In this document: positions 45,617 to 55,930 of the stretch, piece after piece
How the letters are laid out: every line of letters begins with the position of its first letter
How positions within the stretch are numbered: the first letter of the stretch is position 1
Assembly: GCF_002093625.1 (NCBI RefSeq)
Contig: NZ_MRWD01000009.1
Span: 40,972-104,971, forward strand
Direction: 5' to 3'
Source of the DNA: Rouxiella silvae
GTDB lineage: Bacteria > Pseudomonadota > Gammaproteobacteria > Enterobacterales > Enterobacteriaceae
Length of the DNA: 64,000 nt
The notes under the pieces: model-generated
What the model was told of the DNA's origin: nothing
The model's input: the letters and a program-made list of their open reading frames with translations, nothing else
The model's database searches: none
Made by a program: the position numbers and the translations under genes

Positions 45617-46424
45617 ATAAATCGATACCTTCCGGTGGCTGTTGCGCCAAGAACTCCACCAGCAGTGGATTATGATCTGAAGCCCGAGTATCCAATACTT
45701 GCGCGTTAGTGACACTCAGCCCGCGATAGAAGATAAAGTCCAACGGCCGACCAAACGCCCGGCGACGCAAGTCTAAAGGGAAACGCACTTCCTGTAGTGA
45801 GATGTTACCGGCAAAGCCGTACAGCGCGTTAATTCGCTGGCGACTCCAGGCGTTAAAATCTCCCGCCATCACTACCGGCCCTTTATGATTAGCGATTTGC
45901 TCCCCTATCGGGTCAAGCTGCTTGCTGTAAACATCAACGCCGATGCTGAAGTTCACCGCATGAATGTTCACCACCATCAGCAAACGACCATCAAGCAACG
46001 GATACACCGTCACTAGAGCCGATTTTGCCAGCCGCAGCAGCGGTTCACGCTCACGCAGCGGACAGCAATAAACCGGATGCGCCGCCGCTAGCGTCATAAC
46101 GCCAGAAGGATGCTGCGGAAGAGAAACGGCCGGAACCTGATCGGCGGCCATGTAATGTGAGGTAGCAAAACGGATCAGCTCGGGTGTAGTTTGCGCTTCC
46201 TGCAACAAAACCAGCTGCGCATCCTTGCCAAAGCCCTGCAGTACAGAGAGCCAATCAGCACGCTGCTGCTTGAAAATGTTCCAAACCATGATGCGTAAAA
46301 TGTTCGAATTAGGCAGTGCAGCCCCCGGCGGCAGGCTCGGCCCAAGATGTGCTAACACACCCGGGAATATTTGCTCGACCGGTTGACCTGCAACATACCT
46401 CATTGCATACGTTTTTTTCGGCAC
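45615..46424 (-). CDS. yafD: Endonuclease/exonuclease/phosphatase family protein YafD
   Basis: 269 residues from GTG 46424, giving the sequence [17 protein letters not shown] that matches the E. coli start. The open frame runs 61 codons further upstream to 46607, with another ATG at 46577, so a longer product cannot be excluded. EEP-fold motifs: [40 protein letters not shown] and [14 protein letters not shown]. Probable hydrolase of unknown target. The gap 46425-46778 to yafC holds the upstream frame and AT-rich sequence only. Confidence 0.88.
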   Translation of the reverse strand: MPKKTYAMRYVAGQPVEQIFPGVLAHLGPSLPPGAALPNSNILRIMVWNIFKQQRADWLSVLQGFGKDAQLVLLQEAQTTPELIRFATSHYMAADQVPAVSLPQHPSGVMTLAAAHPVYCCPLREREPLLRLAKSALVTVYPLLDGRLLMVVNIHAVNFSIGVDVYSKQLDPIGEQIANHKGPVVMAGDFNAWSRQRINALYGFAGNISLQEVRFPLDLRRRAFGRPLDFIFYRGLSVTNAQVLDTRASDHNPLLVEFLAQQPPEGIDL

Positions 46425-46778
46425 ACTGTTAACCCATTTGATCCAGCACTTTTCACTGCGAAGGAGTGCTGGTGATGTCCATCGAGAGTCTGCTGTGCGG
46501 AAAAATTTCCCTTCAGCGGTATTTCTCAGTATACGCCCCCGAACAGGAACCCCCAATTTGTTTACATTGGTATACATCCTGAGCAGAATAGTTGCGACTT
46601 CTCTCATCTTATTGATAAAAAAAGCCCGCTGCCTCGTTTCAAAGTTTAGCCCTTTAAGACAAACTCAGAAATTATCAGACTGAGTTCATAAAAACTCATT
46701 GATGGCAGTCGTCATCACCCTGTGTTTAAATGACAAAAATAACCAAAGTATCAAATCATTTATGCTGGAGAGGCAATA

Positions 46779-47681
46779 ATGAAAGCGAGCTCTGAAGAGC
46801 TGATGGTGTTTGTTACCGTGGTAGAAAGCGGCAGTTTCAGCCGTGCGGCCGAGCAACTGGGACAGGACAATTCAGTGGTCAGTCGCACCATAAAACGCCT
46901 TGAGCAGAAACTGGATATCCAGTTGCTAAACCGTACTACGCGGCAAATTAGCCTGACGCACGAAGGTGAGCGCTACTTTACGCGGGTGCAAAAAATCCTG
47001 CAGGACATGGCGGCGGCAGAAAACGACCTGTTGGAGCATCGCAATGAACCACAGGGGCTGCTGCGTATTGACGCCGCGACGCCGGTTATTTTGCACGTAC
47101 TTTCTCCGCTGGTTGCCGAATTTACCCGTCGCTATCCCAAAATGACCCTTTCGCTTTATTCCTCAGAGAGCAATATTAATCTGATAGATCAGAAGGTTGA
47201 TGTCGCAGTCCGCGTGGGTGAGCTGGAAGACTCCAGTCTGCGCGCGCGCAAACTTATGCTGAGTTACCGTCACGTTCTGGCCTCTCCCGCCTATCTTCAG
47301 CAATGGGGCGTGCCTAAGAGCGTTGATGACTTAGCCAATCACCGCTGTTTGGGATTCAACGAAGTGCTGGCGTTAAATAAATGGCCGCTGCTGTGTGCCG
47401 ACGGGCAGCAACTGACTATTACTCCCTTCGTTAGCGCGGGCAGCGGTGAAACCCTGCGGCAGCTGTGCCTGTCGGGAAATGGCATTGCCTGCCTGTCAGA
47501 TTTTATGATCAATAAAGATATCGAGAGAGGGGATTTAGTGGCGCTCTTAGTGCCTGACGTGATGCGCATTGCCATGCCTTTACACGCGGTCTATTACAGC
47601 GATCAGGCGGTAAGCACCCGTATTCGCTGCTTTATTGATTTTCTGAGTGAAAAACTGGGGCAAGATGATCCCGAGGCGTAA
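46779..47681 (+). CDS. yafC: LysR-family transcription regulator YafC
   Basis: 300 residues. N-terminal winged helix ([33 protein letters not shown]) and C-terminal periplasmic-binding-like effector domain ([31 protein letters not shown]). Ribosome binding site GGAG 9 bp before ATG. Its targets are unknown. Divergent from yafD, convergent with dkgB as in E. coli. Confidence 0.93.
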   Translation: MKASSEELMVFVTVVESGSFSRAAEQLGQDNSVVSRTIKRLEQKLDIQLLNRTTRQISLTHEGERYFTRVQKILQDMAAAENDLLEHRNEPQGLLRIDAATPVILHVLSPLVAEFTRRYPKMTLSLYSSESNINLIDQKVDVAVRVGELEDSSLRARKLMLSYRHVLASPAYLQQWGVPKSVDDLANHRCLGFNEVLALNKWPLLCADGQQLTITPFVSAGSGETLRQLCLSGNGIACLSDFMINKDIERGDLVALLVPDVMRIAMPLHAVYYSDQAVSTRIRCFIDFLSEKLGQDDPEA

Positions 47682-47706
47682 ATAAGCGCACAGCAACCGT
47701 CAAAAA

Positions 47707-47732
47707 AAAGCCCAAACCTGCGCTTGGGCTTT
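47707..47732. terminator. Bidirectional terminator between yafC and dkgB
   Basis: AAAGCCCAA-N8-TTGGGCTTT with flanking A run on the left; suited to end both convergent genes. Confidence 0.85.
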
Positions 47733-47786
47733 GAGGATATAGACACAGCAAACTCAGAAAAAAATCACAAAATAGTCACAAAATAA

Positions 47787-48590
47787 TCAGTCCCAGTCTG
47801 GGGCCAAACCTTCAGGGCTGACCAAACGGCCATCTCGCTCAAGCCCGGCGATCTGCGACATCTCATCGGCAGTCAGCGTCAACTGCTGCGCCAACAGATT
47901 ACTTTCGAGGTTGGTACGTTTAGTGGACGACGGAATCACCGCATAGCCCAATTGCAGCGCCCAGGCTAGAACAACCTGTGCCGGCGTCGCGTTATGATTT
48001 TGCGCAATCTTAATGATCGTCGCATCTTTTAACGCGTCACCGTAGGCCAGCGTCATATAAGAAGTAATAGCAATATTATTCTGGTGGGCAAAATCTACTA
48101 CCTTACGATTTTGCAGGAACGGCGACAGTTCAATCTGGTTAGTGGCGATTTCTGCTGCACCTACCGCATCGATAGCTTCTTGCATCAGCGCGACAGTAAA
48201 GTTCGAGATGCCAATTTGACGGGTCAATCCCAGCTCTTTCGCCTTTACCAAGGCATGCATAGTTTCCGCTACGCTCACCGCTGCGTTTGGCGATGGCCAA
48301 TGGATCAGAGTTAAGTCGACATAGTCAGTTTTCAACTTATCGAGGCTCGTTTTTAAGCTCTCGATCAGCGCATCGGTGCTTAAATTTTCAATCCAGATTT
48401 TAGTCGTAATGAAAATTTCGCTGCGCGCTACGCCGCTCTCTACAATCGCTTCACCGACTGCGGATTCATTGTCATAGATTTGCGCGGTATCGATGGCGCG
48501 ATAACCGAGCTCAAGCGCGGTAGTTACGGAGTCTTTAACAATCTGGTCTTTTAAACGAAAAGTCCCTAAACCGAATACAGGTATACTCAT
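47787..48590 (-). CDS. dkgB: 2,5-didehydrogluconate reductase B (aldo-keto reductase)
   Basis: 267-residue NADPH-dependent aldo-keto reductase; homologues reduce 2,5-diketogluconate and methylglyoxal. Catalytic tetrad: Asp in [13 protein letters not shown] with Tyr, Lys in [10 protein letters not shown], His in [23 protein letters not shown] and [15 protein letters not shown] are the NADP-binding blocks. The last backbone gene before the aryl polyene cluster; in E. coli the next item would be aspU. Confidence 0.94.
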   Translation of the reverse strand: MSIPVFGLGTFRLKDQIVKDSVTTALELGYRAIDTAQIYDNESAVGEAIVESGVARSEIFITTKIWIENLSTDALIESLKTSLDKLKTDYVDLTLIHWPSPNAAVSVAETMHALVKAKELGLTRQIGISNFTVALMQEAIDAVGAAEIATNQIELSPFLQNRKVVDFAHQNNIAITSYMTLAYGDALKDATIIKIAQNHNATPAQVVLAWALQLGYAVIPSSTKRTNLESNLLAQQLTLTADEMSQIAGLERDGRLVSPEGLAPDWD

Positions 48591-48725
48591 AGTAATACTC
48601 TCTTTAATAAAGGTTATTTATGTTCTGACCCGCTTTGGAGGTCGAGGTATGCTGAGAGTATGAACTGGGGTTTAATGGATTAAAACAACCGCAATGTCAT
48701 AATACTTTTGACTAAAATGCAATAA

Positions 48726-49418
48726 TCAGCACGGCGATACCTGCGGTTTAAACTGCTGCCAACCAGGTTCAGGTACCTTTTCTAGCTGACTTTTATCAAA
48801 GCTCAGACGCCAATGTTGCAGCTTGCTCACCGACGTGGGAAGAGCCACAGAAAGAATCAGGCCCTCGGTTGAGCTCACAAAAAGGTGGGAGACTTTGCAT
48901 TCGGCCGAGAAGGTGTGCTGCGCGGGATCGATCTGGATGCTTTGCATTGCCCAAATGCCCTCTCCGCGCTGTTTCAACAGCGCTTCTCTCAGGCACCAGA
49001 GTTGCCAAAAGGCCGTTTGCGGCGAAGGCTGAGCCTTAATCCATTGATTCTCTGTGGGCGAGAAAAATTCCGCGGCCAACGCCGTTAACCCGCGCCGCTG
49101 ACGGTTGATTTCAATATCACAGCCTACCGGCCCCAAAGCTGAAACCACCACCAGCAGCCTATCGCCGCTGTGACTGAGATTGAAAAAAGGCAGAGAAGGG
49201 TCGGCAAATGCCGGTTTACCCGCCGCATCCACAACAATTTTCGGCAGTATGGGCTGCTTAAAGAGCAGAAACATCAGTTCGGCCAGCAGTGACCGGCCCG
49301 CCAAAAATGTTGCTGACCGCCGCGCACTCATTGCGGCTGCCTCTTGTAATAAAGCAGGAGACAGACGCCGCGTTGAAACAGGCTCAATGAGATCACAAAC
49401 GGCCAGCGCGGCTACCAT
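48726..49418 (-). CDS. 4'-phosphopantetheinyl transferase of the ape cluster
   Basis: 230-residue AcpT/Sfp-type enzyme that would load the phosphopantetheine arm on the two carrier proteins ApeE and ApeF. Motifs: FNLSHSGDRLLVVV, VGCDIEINRQRRG (metal Asp/Glu) and FWQLWCLREALLKQRGEG, where the usual W-KEA Lys is Arg. The start is one base after the apeR stop, so it is the last gene of the same transcript. The gap to dkgB has no clear terminator. Confidence 0.88.
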   Translation of the reverse strand: MVAALAVCDLIEPVSTRRLSPALLQEAAAMSARRSATFLAGRSLLAELMFLLFKQPILPKIVVDAAGKPAFADPSLPFFNLSHSGDRLLVVVSALGPVGCDIEINRQRRGLTALAAEFFSPTENQWIKAQPSPQTAFWQLWCLREALLKQRGEGIWAMQSIQIDPAQHTFSAECKVSHLFVSSTEGLILSVALPTSVSKLQHWRLSFDKSQLEKVPEPGWQQFKPQVSPC

Positions 49419-49419
49419 C

Positions 49420-50652
49420 TTAAGGCCAACGGCGAAAAATCAGCGAGGTGTTGATACCGCCGAAGGCAAAGTTATTTGACTGGATAAACTCTGTCTCGAT
49501 GTGACGCGGTGTGCCAATCAGGTAATCAAGATTGCCACAAAGCGGGTCTGGCTCTGTCAGATTAATCGTGGGGAAAAATCGCCCTTCGTTCATCATTTCT
49601 AGCGACATCCACGCTTCTAAAGCGCCACAGGCTCCCAGCGTATGGCCGAAATAACTTTTAAGCGACGAGATCGGCGTCTTATCACCGAACACGGCGGCGG
49701 TGGCATGACTTTCGGCAATATCGCCGCGATCGGTCGCCGTGCCGTGCGCATTGATATAACCAATATCGGCAGGTTCAAGCCCGGCCTGTTTAATCGACTT
49801 GGCAATGCAGATTTGCATGGTTTCCTGCTGCGGCTGGGTAATATGCGCGGCATCGCAGTTGGTCGCAAATCCGATAATTTCGCCATAAATCTTAGCCCCG
49901 CGTGCCTGTGCGTGGTCGAGAGATTCAAGAATAAGCGCGCCCGCGCCTTCGCCAATCACCAGTCCATCGCGGTGTTTATCAAACGGCCGCGGAGAAAGCT
50001 GCGGGGTATCATTTTGCTGGCTAGTGGCAAACAACGTATCAAACACGGCTGCTTCTGACGGACAAAGCTCTTCCGCACCGCCCGCCACCATCACCGTTTG
50101 ATAGCCGTGTCGTATCGCTTCAAAGGCATAACCAATAGCTTGGCTGCCTGAGGTGCAGGCACTGGAGGTGGGGATCACGCGTCCTTTTAAACCAAAGAAC
50201 AGACCCGCATTCACCGCCGTGGTGTGCGGCATCATTTGCACGTAAGTGGTACCGGTAATATTGTTGGTGTGCTGTTCGGTTAGCATGGTGGCAAATTCAC
50301 TGACCGGTTTGGTGCTGCCAGTGGATGAACCGAAGGCAATACCGGTTTCGCCATTGGTCAACACCGGATCACCAATCAGTCCCGCCTGCTCCAGCGCCAG
50401 TTCGGTCGCACGGGTCGAAAGTAAAGAAACTCGGCCCATCGAACGAATTCGTTTACGGGTGTAGTGTTCAGGCAGCACAAAGTCGTCGATGGGTGCGCCC
50501 AGATGAGTATTAAGCCCCTGATAAATCACCCACTCGTCCATGTGTCTGACTGCATTACGACCCTGTAACAACCGCTCCGACACCTCGTTCCAGCCGTTGC
50601 CAAAGGCGGTAACGCCCTTCATGCCGGTGATAACCACGCGCTGAAGACTCAT
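49420..50652 (-). CDS. apeR: Beta-ketoacyl-ACP synthase ApeR
   Basis: 410-residue FabF-type condensing enzyme, the third of the aryl polyene type II polyketide synthase. Cys-His-His triad: TSSACTSGSQAIGYA, YINAHGTATDRGD and SYFGHTLGACGALE. Likely involved in initiation or early elongation (inference from other clusters). ATG overlaps the apeQ stop by 4 bp. Confidence 0.9.
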   Translation of the reverse strand: MSLQRVVITGMKGVTAFGNGWNEVSERLLQGRNAVRHMDEWVIYQGLNTHLGAPIDDFVLPEHYTRKRIRSMGRVSLLSTRATELALEQAGLIGDPVLTNGETGIAFGSSTGSTKPVSEFATMLTEQHTNNITGTTYVQMMPHTTAVNAGLFFGLKGRVIPTSSACTSGSQAIGYAFEAIRHGYQTVMVAGGAEELCPSEAAVFDTLFATSQQNDTPQLSPRPFDKHRDGLVIGEGAGALILESLDHAQARGAKIYGEIIGFATNCDAAHITQPQQETMQICIAKSIKQAGLEPADIGYINAHGTATDRGDIAESHATAAVFGDKTPISSLKSYFGHTLGACGALEAWMSLEMMNEGRFFPTINLTEPDPLCGNLDYLIGTPRHIETEFIQSNNFAFGGINTSLIFRRWP

Positions 50653-51380
50653 ACCATTCCCCCGTTAATCGAAATGACCTGACGGGTAACATAGCCCGCG
50701 ATATCCGACATTAAATAGCGGGCCAAACCGGCGACCTCCTCGGCGGATCCCAACCGTTTTAACGGGATCATGCTCATGGCGGCATCAACGGCCTGCGGCT
50801 GCATATCGAGCATGCCGGTGTCGATAAGCCCCGGCGCAATACAGTTAACGGTAATTTTCCGCTTAGCGAGCTCCAGCGACAGGGCTTTGCAGGCACCGAT
50901 AATCCCAGCCTTGGCGGCACTGTAATTGACCTGCCCACGGTTGCCGGTAATACCTGAAACCGAGGACAGCGCGATAATGCGACCGCCCTGACGCAGGCCA
51001 ATCATTGGCATAACGCAGGGGTGAAGCACGTTATAAAAACCGTCGAGATTAGTGTGAATAACACCGTCCCAATCGCTTTCACTCAGTGCCGGAAAGGCAC
51101 CGTCGCGGGTTATTCCCGCGTTATTCACCACGCCATAATAGGCACCGTGTTCGGCAATATCGGCCTCAATCGCCTCACGACATTGCAGGCGATTGCTGAT
51201 ATCAAAGCTAAGGGTTCTGGCACTGCCGCCCGCCTGTTTTATCTGCATAACGGTATGCTCCGCGCCCTGCCGGTCGCTGTTGTAGTGCACCACCAGCGTA
51301 AATCCATCTTTCGCCAACTGAACGGCGATAGCCTGACCAATACCTTTACTGGCGCCGGTCACTAATACTGAACGCGTCAT
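50649..51380 (-). CDS. apeQ: 3-ketoacyl-ACP reductase ApeQ
   Basis: 243-residue short-chain dehydrogenase of the FabG type that reduces each new beta-keto group with NADPH. Cofactor loop VTGASKGIGQAIA, NNAGITRDG, catalytic Ser in IALSSVSGITG and Tyr-Lys in NYSAAKAGI. Overlaps apeP and apeR by 4 bp each. Confidence 0.92.
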   Translation of the reverse strand: MTRSVLVTGASKGIGQAIAVQLAKDGFTLVVHYNSDRQGAEHTVMQIKQAGGSARTLSFDISNRLQCREAIEADIAEHGAYYGVVNNAGITRDGAFPALSESDWDGVIHTNLDGFYNVLHPCVMPMIGLRQGGRIIALSSVSGITGNRGQVNYSAAKAGIIGACKALSLELAKRKITVNCIAPGLIDTGMLDMQPQAVDAAMSMIPLKRLGSAEEVAGLARYLMSDIAGYVTRQVISINGGMV

Positions 51381-51862
51381 GTCGCTGTACCTTGCATTAA
51401 TTTTTTTAATTCTTCTGGTTCAGGCTGATAGGTGTTTAACCTCGCCTCGGCAACGCTTACCCCGCCAGTGCCATCGTCGGTGTTTAAGGTTATAACGCAC
51501 TCGAAACTGGCCAACTTTTCATCCTGTAATAACATGCTGACGTCAATGGTCAAAATGCCGTTTGCCGGAAACGCCGGCACACTGCATTTGAGTCCACGTC
51601 CGCCTAGCAGCATGCCGAGCCGAGGCTCACTGCCGCGTTGCTGGCTGTGCCATCCACTCCAGACACCCACTGTTTGCGCCATTAATTCGATGGAATACCA
51701 CGCCGGTAGGTTTCCCTGCGCATCAATAAATGGAGCCAATACGCCGTCGGAATTAACGGTGACCTGACAGCAGGCCGACTGCTCACCGACATTCAGCACC
51801 TTTTCAATTAACACCATCGGTGCGGCATGGGGGAGATAATGTTCTGCGCATAAATAATTCAT
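51377..51862 (-). CDS. apeP: Hotdog-fold 3-hydroxyacyl-ACP dehydratase ApeP
   Basis: 161 residues. FabA/FabZ-like hotdog with LPHAAPMVLIEKV (catalytic His region) and WYSIELMAQTVGVWSG (conserved Glu on the hot-dog helix). Together with ApeI it would remove water to create each trans double bond. In Xenorhabdus the two form a heterodimer. Overlaps neighbours by 4 bp. Confidence 0.87.
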   Translation of the reverse strand: MNYLCAEHYLPHAAPMVLIEKVLNVGEQSACCQVTVNSDGVLAPFIDAQGNLPAWYSIELMAQTVGVWSGWHSQQRGSEPRLGMLLGGRGLKCSVPAFPANGILTIDVSMLLQDEKLASFECVITLNTDDGTGGVSVAEARLNTYQPEPEELKKLMQGTAT

Positions 51863-53031
51863 GGTGCTTTCCCCAATAAAATGCTGGCGTTATTGCCGCC
51901 AAAGGCAAATGAGTTGGACAAAATGGCCGACTTTTGCAGACGCTGTGGCTGCGTCACCAGTCCAAACTCTCCCAGACTGGCATCGGGCGTACACTGTGAA
52001 AAATCTTGCTCAGGCAGCGCCATGTCGCGGGTAAGCAGCAGCCAACACAGGGCAGCCTCGGTCGCTCCGGCAGCACCCAGCGTGTGGCCGGTCAAATGTT
52101 TAGTGGAGCTGCAGGGAACGCGGTCGCCAAACAGGCGTTGAACAACCTGGGCTTCTACCCGATCGTTTTGCTCGGTCGCCGTGCCGTGAAGGTTGATGTA
52201 ACCCAAGTCTTCGGGAGCCATACCTGCCTGCTCAAGCGCCATGCGCATGGCCCGCTCTGCGCCCTCGCCCTGTGGATGCGGTGCTGACATATGCCACGCA
52301 TCGGAAGACTCGCCCACGCCCAGCAAAGCCACTTCCGAAGGTTCTCGCGTCAGCAGAATAAGTGCGGCGGCTTCACCAATGTTGATGCCGTTTCGCTCAG
52401 TGGCAAACGGTTTGCAGCGCGTATCAGAGAGCGCTTCAAGGCTGGAAAATCCGTTAATGGGCATACGGCACAGGCTGTCTGCGCCGCCCACCAGCGCAAC
52501 GTCAGCAAGGCCGGCTTCAATGAGACGTTGACCGCTGATAATGGCCCGGGCGCTGGATGAGCAGGCCGTTGAGAGCGTATAAGCTACGCCGTCAAGATTC
52601 AGTAGTTTGGCAAGAAACTGCGAGGGGTCGCCCAACTCCTGCTGTTGATAGTTGTATTCCTCGGGGAAAACGCCTTCTGAGAGGCTGTATTTAACTGCCT
52701 CTTCGCCTTCCGCAATCCCTGAGGTGCTGGTGCCCATCACCACCGCCACTCGGTCTTTACCGTATTGTTGAATGGCGCGGTCAATCTCGGGGCGAATTTG
52801 CTGCAGCGCGGCCATCAGTAATTGATTGTTGCGGCTGCGGTGGCGGGCAAGCGAATCGGGAACCTCGGGCAATTCATTCAGAACTTTTCCGAGCCAAATC
52901 GGTTGCTTGCTGGTCAGCCATTGATCCTGTAGCGAGAGACCGGGAGAGCATCCTGCGGATAAATTATCAGCAATTTCATTAACCTGGTTGCCCAACGCAT
53001 TGACCATGCCCACCGCTGAAAAATAGATCAT
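51859..53031 (-). CDS. apeO: Beta-ketoacyl-ACP synthase ApeO
   Basis: 390-residue condensing enzyme with complete triad: TLSTACSSSARAIISG (Cys), NLHGTATEQNDRVE (His) and KHLTGHTLGAAGATEA (His). Main elongating synthase; in other clusters it pairs with ApeC, which supplies the chain length factor half. Overlaps apeN and apeP by 4 bp. Confidence 0.9.
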   Translation of the reverse strand: MIYFSAVGMVNALGNQVNEIADNLSAGCSPGLSLQDQWLTSKQPIWLGKVLNELPEVPDSLARHRSRNNQLLMAALQQIRPEIDRAIQQYGKDRVAVVMGTSTSGIAEGEEAVKYSLSEGVFPEEYNYQQQELGDPSQFLAKLLNLDGVAYTLSTACSSSARAIISGQRLIEAGLADVALVGGADSLCRMPINGFSSLEALSDTRCKPFATERNGINIGEAAALILLTREPSEVALLGVGESSDAWHMSAPHPQGEGAERAMRMALEQAGMAPEDLGYINLHGTATEQNDRVEAQVVQRLFGDRVPCSSTKHLTGHTLGAAGATEAALCWLLLTRDMALPEQDFSQCTPDASLGEFGLVTQPQRLQKSAILSNSFAFGGNNASILLGKAP

Positions 53032-53606
53032 TCACCGCCCCCCATATTTTGAATCGCAATATGATAGTGGAATGCGTGCTGGGTTATTGCAACAGGCTGG
53101 CGTTTACCGTTTTCACTCACGTAATCAATCTGCGTAACGACTTGGCCTGACTCATCAAACAGCGTGCGCGTGGTATCTTGATCGACCAGCTTCCAACCGG
53201 CGGGCAGCAGGGGTTGCCAGCGATTAATTGGCCAATAGCTGAGCATGATGTCGGCCAAAACTTGATTGGCAGGCGGCAGATGAGCGATTTTTATTGCCTG
53301 CTCAGTGTGAATGCCGCTGCCGTCATACAGCACTTTAAACAGGCGGATCCCCAGCGGTGACAGGCCCGCCAGTTGCAAAGTTTGTCCGTTGGCGTTGAGC
53401 AACACCCACAGTGATTGCTGTTTCCCGTCCACAGTCCCGGTCAACAACTGTTGCTGATCGAGCTTTTCATTTAGCCGCGGAGCAGGCAGCGACACCCGAA
53501 CGCCGGGTTTAAGCCACGCCTGCGCCTGCGTGCTGGAGTCTGGGCGCGATGCGCATCCCGCCAGCAATATAGTCAACATTATCAACAGCCATTTGGCTTT
53601 TATCAT
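53028..53606 (-). CDS. apeN: DUF3261 lipoprotein ApeN
   Basis: 192 residues. Lipoprotein signal MIKAKWLLIMLTILLAGC with lipid Cys at 18. The rest is beta-rich with LLTGTVDGKQQSLWVLLN and a C-terminal YHIAIQNMGGG. Role in polyene transport or anchoring unknown. Overlaps apeM by 4 bp. Confidence 0.85.
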   Translation of the reverse strand: MIKAKWLLIMLTILLAGCASRPDSSTQAQAWLKPGVRVSLPAPRLNEKLDQQQLLTGTVDGKQQSLWVLLNANGQTLQLAGLSPLGIRLFKVLYDGSGIHTEQAIKIAHLPPANQVLADIMLSYWPINRWQPLLPAGWKLVDQDTTRTLFDESGQVVTQIDYVSENGKRQPVAITQHAFHYHIAIQNMGGGE

Positions 53607-55930
53607 TTTTTGATCCCTCTTTTTTTGCCCGCAAGCGTGAGCGGCGACAGGACAAAAGCGGTCAATATTCCGCTACTCAGCACAATGCCAAAACTGCTAA
53701 TCGCCTGAGTCGAACTGAACACCAGCATGCCAAACGTCAGCTGCGTGGTGACCACCGCCATGAAAATGGCAAACATTGAGGTGGTCGGCGTTCCCCGTGG
53801 ATTAGTGAAAAACAGGGTGTAATTGATACCAATCCCCAAGACCAAAATTAGCGCCAGCAGTGAAAACAGATTCAGGCTATGGCCGCTAAGCCCAAGTGCG
53901 GCAACGCCCATCGCCAGCGACAACAAGGTTGGAATGCAGCAAATCGCGCCGTGAGGCCAGCGAAAGCGCCACAGATAAATCGCTGAAATAACCCCAGCAG
54001 CAAGCGCAAGCAGCCAGGAAAGCATCACTCGATACTGTTCGAACAGGCTGCTGAATTCAGTTTTACGATCAATCCAGCCGATGCCAATCATTGACTGCGC
54101 CATCTTTTGTATAGCCGCACTGTCAGTGACACCACTGACCGGAACCAGAGCCGCGCTACGTCCGTCGGGCAACGAGAGCCAAAGCAGCCGCCAGCCCTGA
54201 CTTATTACGCTTTTTTGCCACATCTGCGGCGTCACCCACTGTGCTGACACGTCGGCCACATTAACGTTGAGGCCAGCCTGCTGCAAACGGCTCGCCACCT
54301 GCGGCGCGCGCTGCGCCAATAGCGCCAAATCGTCCTTCTGCCGCTGTAAAGAAGGTAAGCCAAGCAGTCGGTAGCCGCCAAGAATGCCGTCTTTTTTCGC
54401 CTGTATCAGGCGAGGCTCAAGCGCTTCAAGCCGCTGCAGCGTCAATTCGGGGTTTTCGCCATACACCACCAGCCATTTTTGCTCGCTCGACTGGCCGGTC
54501 AGTGCCGCTATTTTTTGTTCCTGCTTCAATAAACCGGCCGGAAGTGCCTGTAGTTGACCAATATCGTCGTTTATCTGCAGACGAGAGATACCCACCGTCG
54601 CCAACAGCAGCACAGCCAACGGCAGGCCAATCCGCAGACCTTGCTTGTTACGCCAGGCGTGAAGCCAACGCAAAATCAGCGTAAGACCGGGCGTAGGTCC
54701 GACCGGCAGGCGTTTTGCCAGATAGGGATACCAGCACATCACGGTAATGCAGGCCGCACTCAGCCCGGCAGCGGCAAACACTGCCAGCTGCTGCATGCCG
54801 GGGAATGGCGCAATCAGCAGCATAAGATAGGCGGTAACTGTGGTTAACATAGCCATTGAGAGAGCGGGAAATAGTTTTTTCAGACTCTCAAGCGGCGTTG
54901 AGTGCTGCCCGTGAACGCGACGTTCGGTAAGAAAATAGAGCGTATAATCCGCAGAAATCCCAACAATGCTGGTGCTGAGCACCAGTGTCATCACGTGGAT
55001 TTCGCCAAATACCCACAGCGTCATCACCGTGCCCGCGAGTGCGCCTATCGAAATCGACAGCAGACTGAGCAGCATCGGCACCACCGAGCGGAACATCAGC
55101 AAAATCAGTGCGAAAACGCCAATTACCGAGGCTATCCCTAGGGTTGAAATATCGTGTTCGGCCTGCTGGCTAGCGTAGTTGCTGTAAAAAACCGTGCCGC
55201 GCTCTAGCACCTCAGCTCCTGGCCAACGGCTCTGAAACTGTGTTTTTAACGCGTCGAGCCGCGCCACTATTTGCTTGCTGCTGGTGATGTCGTAGGAAGA
55301 GGCCCGCAGCTCGGCGTGGACCAGATACCAACTCTGCCCCTGCGCGTCTTTTGCCATCAGCCAGCCATCATCGAGCGTCATTGCTGCGCCGTTTTGCTGT
55401 TGAGCCATCTGTGAGGCGCGCACCAGGAGCAGCGGATCGTTCGCCAACTCTTTACCACTGACGCCGGCGAAGGCCGAATAAACCTGTCCGAGGATCCACT
55501 GCGACTGTGCCGCCGCGCCGTTGGTCAACCGCGCCCGCGTCGCCGCGTCGAGCATCGCGTTACGGTGACTGAAGAAAAACTGCCCCCACTGTTGCTGATG
55601 CTCAGCGTCCATCGGGCCTTCAACCTGCTGCAGCGACGATAATTGACGAAGATTTGTAAGCCAATCTTCGAGCGCCTTTTTACTTTGCTCGCCCGCGGGC
55701 GGCTTTACCAACCACATTAATTGGCGGTCGAGCCTCTGGCTAAAAGCGCTTGAAAGCGTATCAGGTACGCCGCTCAGCTGTTGTTTAGGCAACAGCGCCA
55801 ATACGCTGCTATTAACTTGGCTGCGCGGCAGCAACCAAAAAAGCGCGGCTGTCAGTATCAAACAAATCATCAACCAACCGAATGCCAGTTGGCGATGGCG
55901 CTCAGGAAGAAAAATGCGGCTTCTCTGCAT
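53603..55930 (-). CDS. apeM: MMPL-type exporter ApeM
   Basis: 775-residue RND/MMPL-like membrane protein with two halves, each of one helix, a periplasmic loop and five helices. IVGISADYTLYFLTERR in the first half and VLGIGINYTLFFTNPRG in the second are the paired central helices. Probably moves the lipid-linked polyene to the outer membrane with ApeL. The start overlaps apeL by 29 bp. Confidence 0.88.
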   Translation of the reverse strand: MQRSRIFLPERHRQLAFGWLMICLILTAALFWLLPRSQVNSSVLALLPKQQLSGVPDTLSSAFSQRLDRQLMWLVKPPAGEQSKKALEDWLTNLRQLSSLQQVEGPMDAEHQQQWGQFFFSHRNAMLDAATRARLTNGAAAQSQWILGQVYSAFAGVSGKELANDPLLLVRASQMAQQQNGAAMTLDDGWLMAKDAQGQSWYLVHAELRASSYDITSSKQIVARLDALKTQFQSRWPGAEVLERGTVFYSNYASQQAEHDISTLGIASVIGVFALILLMFRSVVPMLLSLLSISIGALAGTVMTLWVFGEIHVMTLVLSTSIVGISADYTLYFLTERRVHGQHSTPLESLKKLFPALSMAMLTTVTAYLMLLIAPFPGMQQLAVFAAAGLSAACITVMCWYPYLAKRLPVGPTPGLTLILRWLHAWRNKQGLRIGLPLAVLLLATVGISRLQINDDIGQLQALPAGLLKQEQKIAALTGQSSEQKWLVVYGENPELTLQRLEALEPRLIQAKKDGILGGYRLLGLPSLQRQKDDLALLAQRAPQVASRLQQAGLNVNVADVSAQWVTPQMWQKSVISQGWRLLWLSLPDGRSAALVPVSGVTDSAAIQKMAQSMIGIGWIDRKTEFSSLFEQYRVMLSWLLALAAGVISAIYLWRFRWPHGAICCIPTLLSLAMGVAALGLSGHSLNLFSLLALILVLGIGINYTLFFTNPRGTPTTSMFAIFMAVVTTQLTFGMLVFSSTQAISSFGIVLSSGILTAFVLSPLTLAGKKRGIKK

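Noticed and set aside
46425..46607. 61-codon N-terminal extension of yafD
   Set aside because: E. coli YafD begins at KNTYAMRYV, matched here from GTG 46424. Not fully excluded, noted in the feature.
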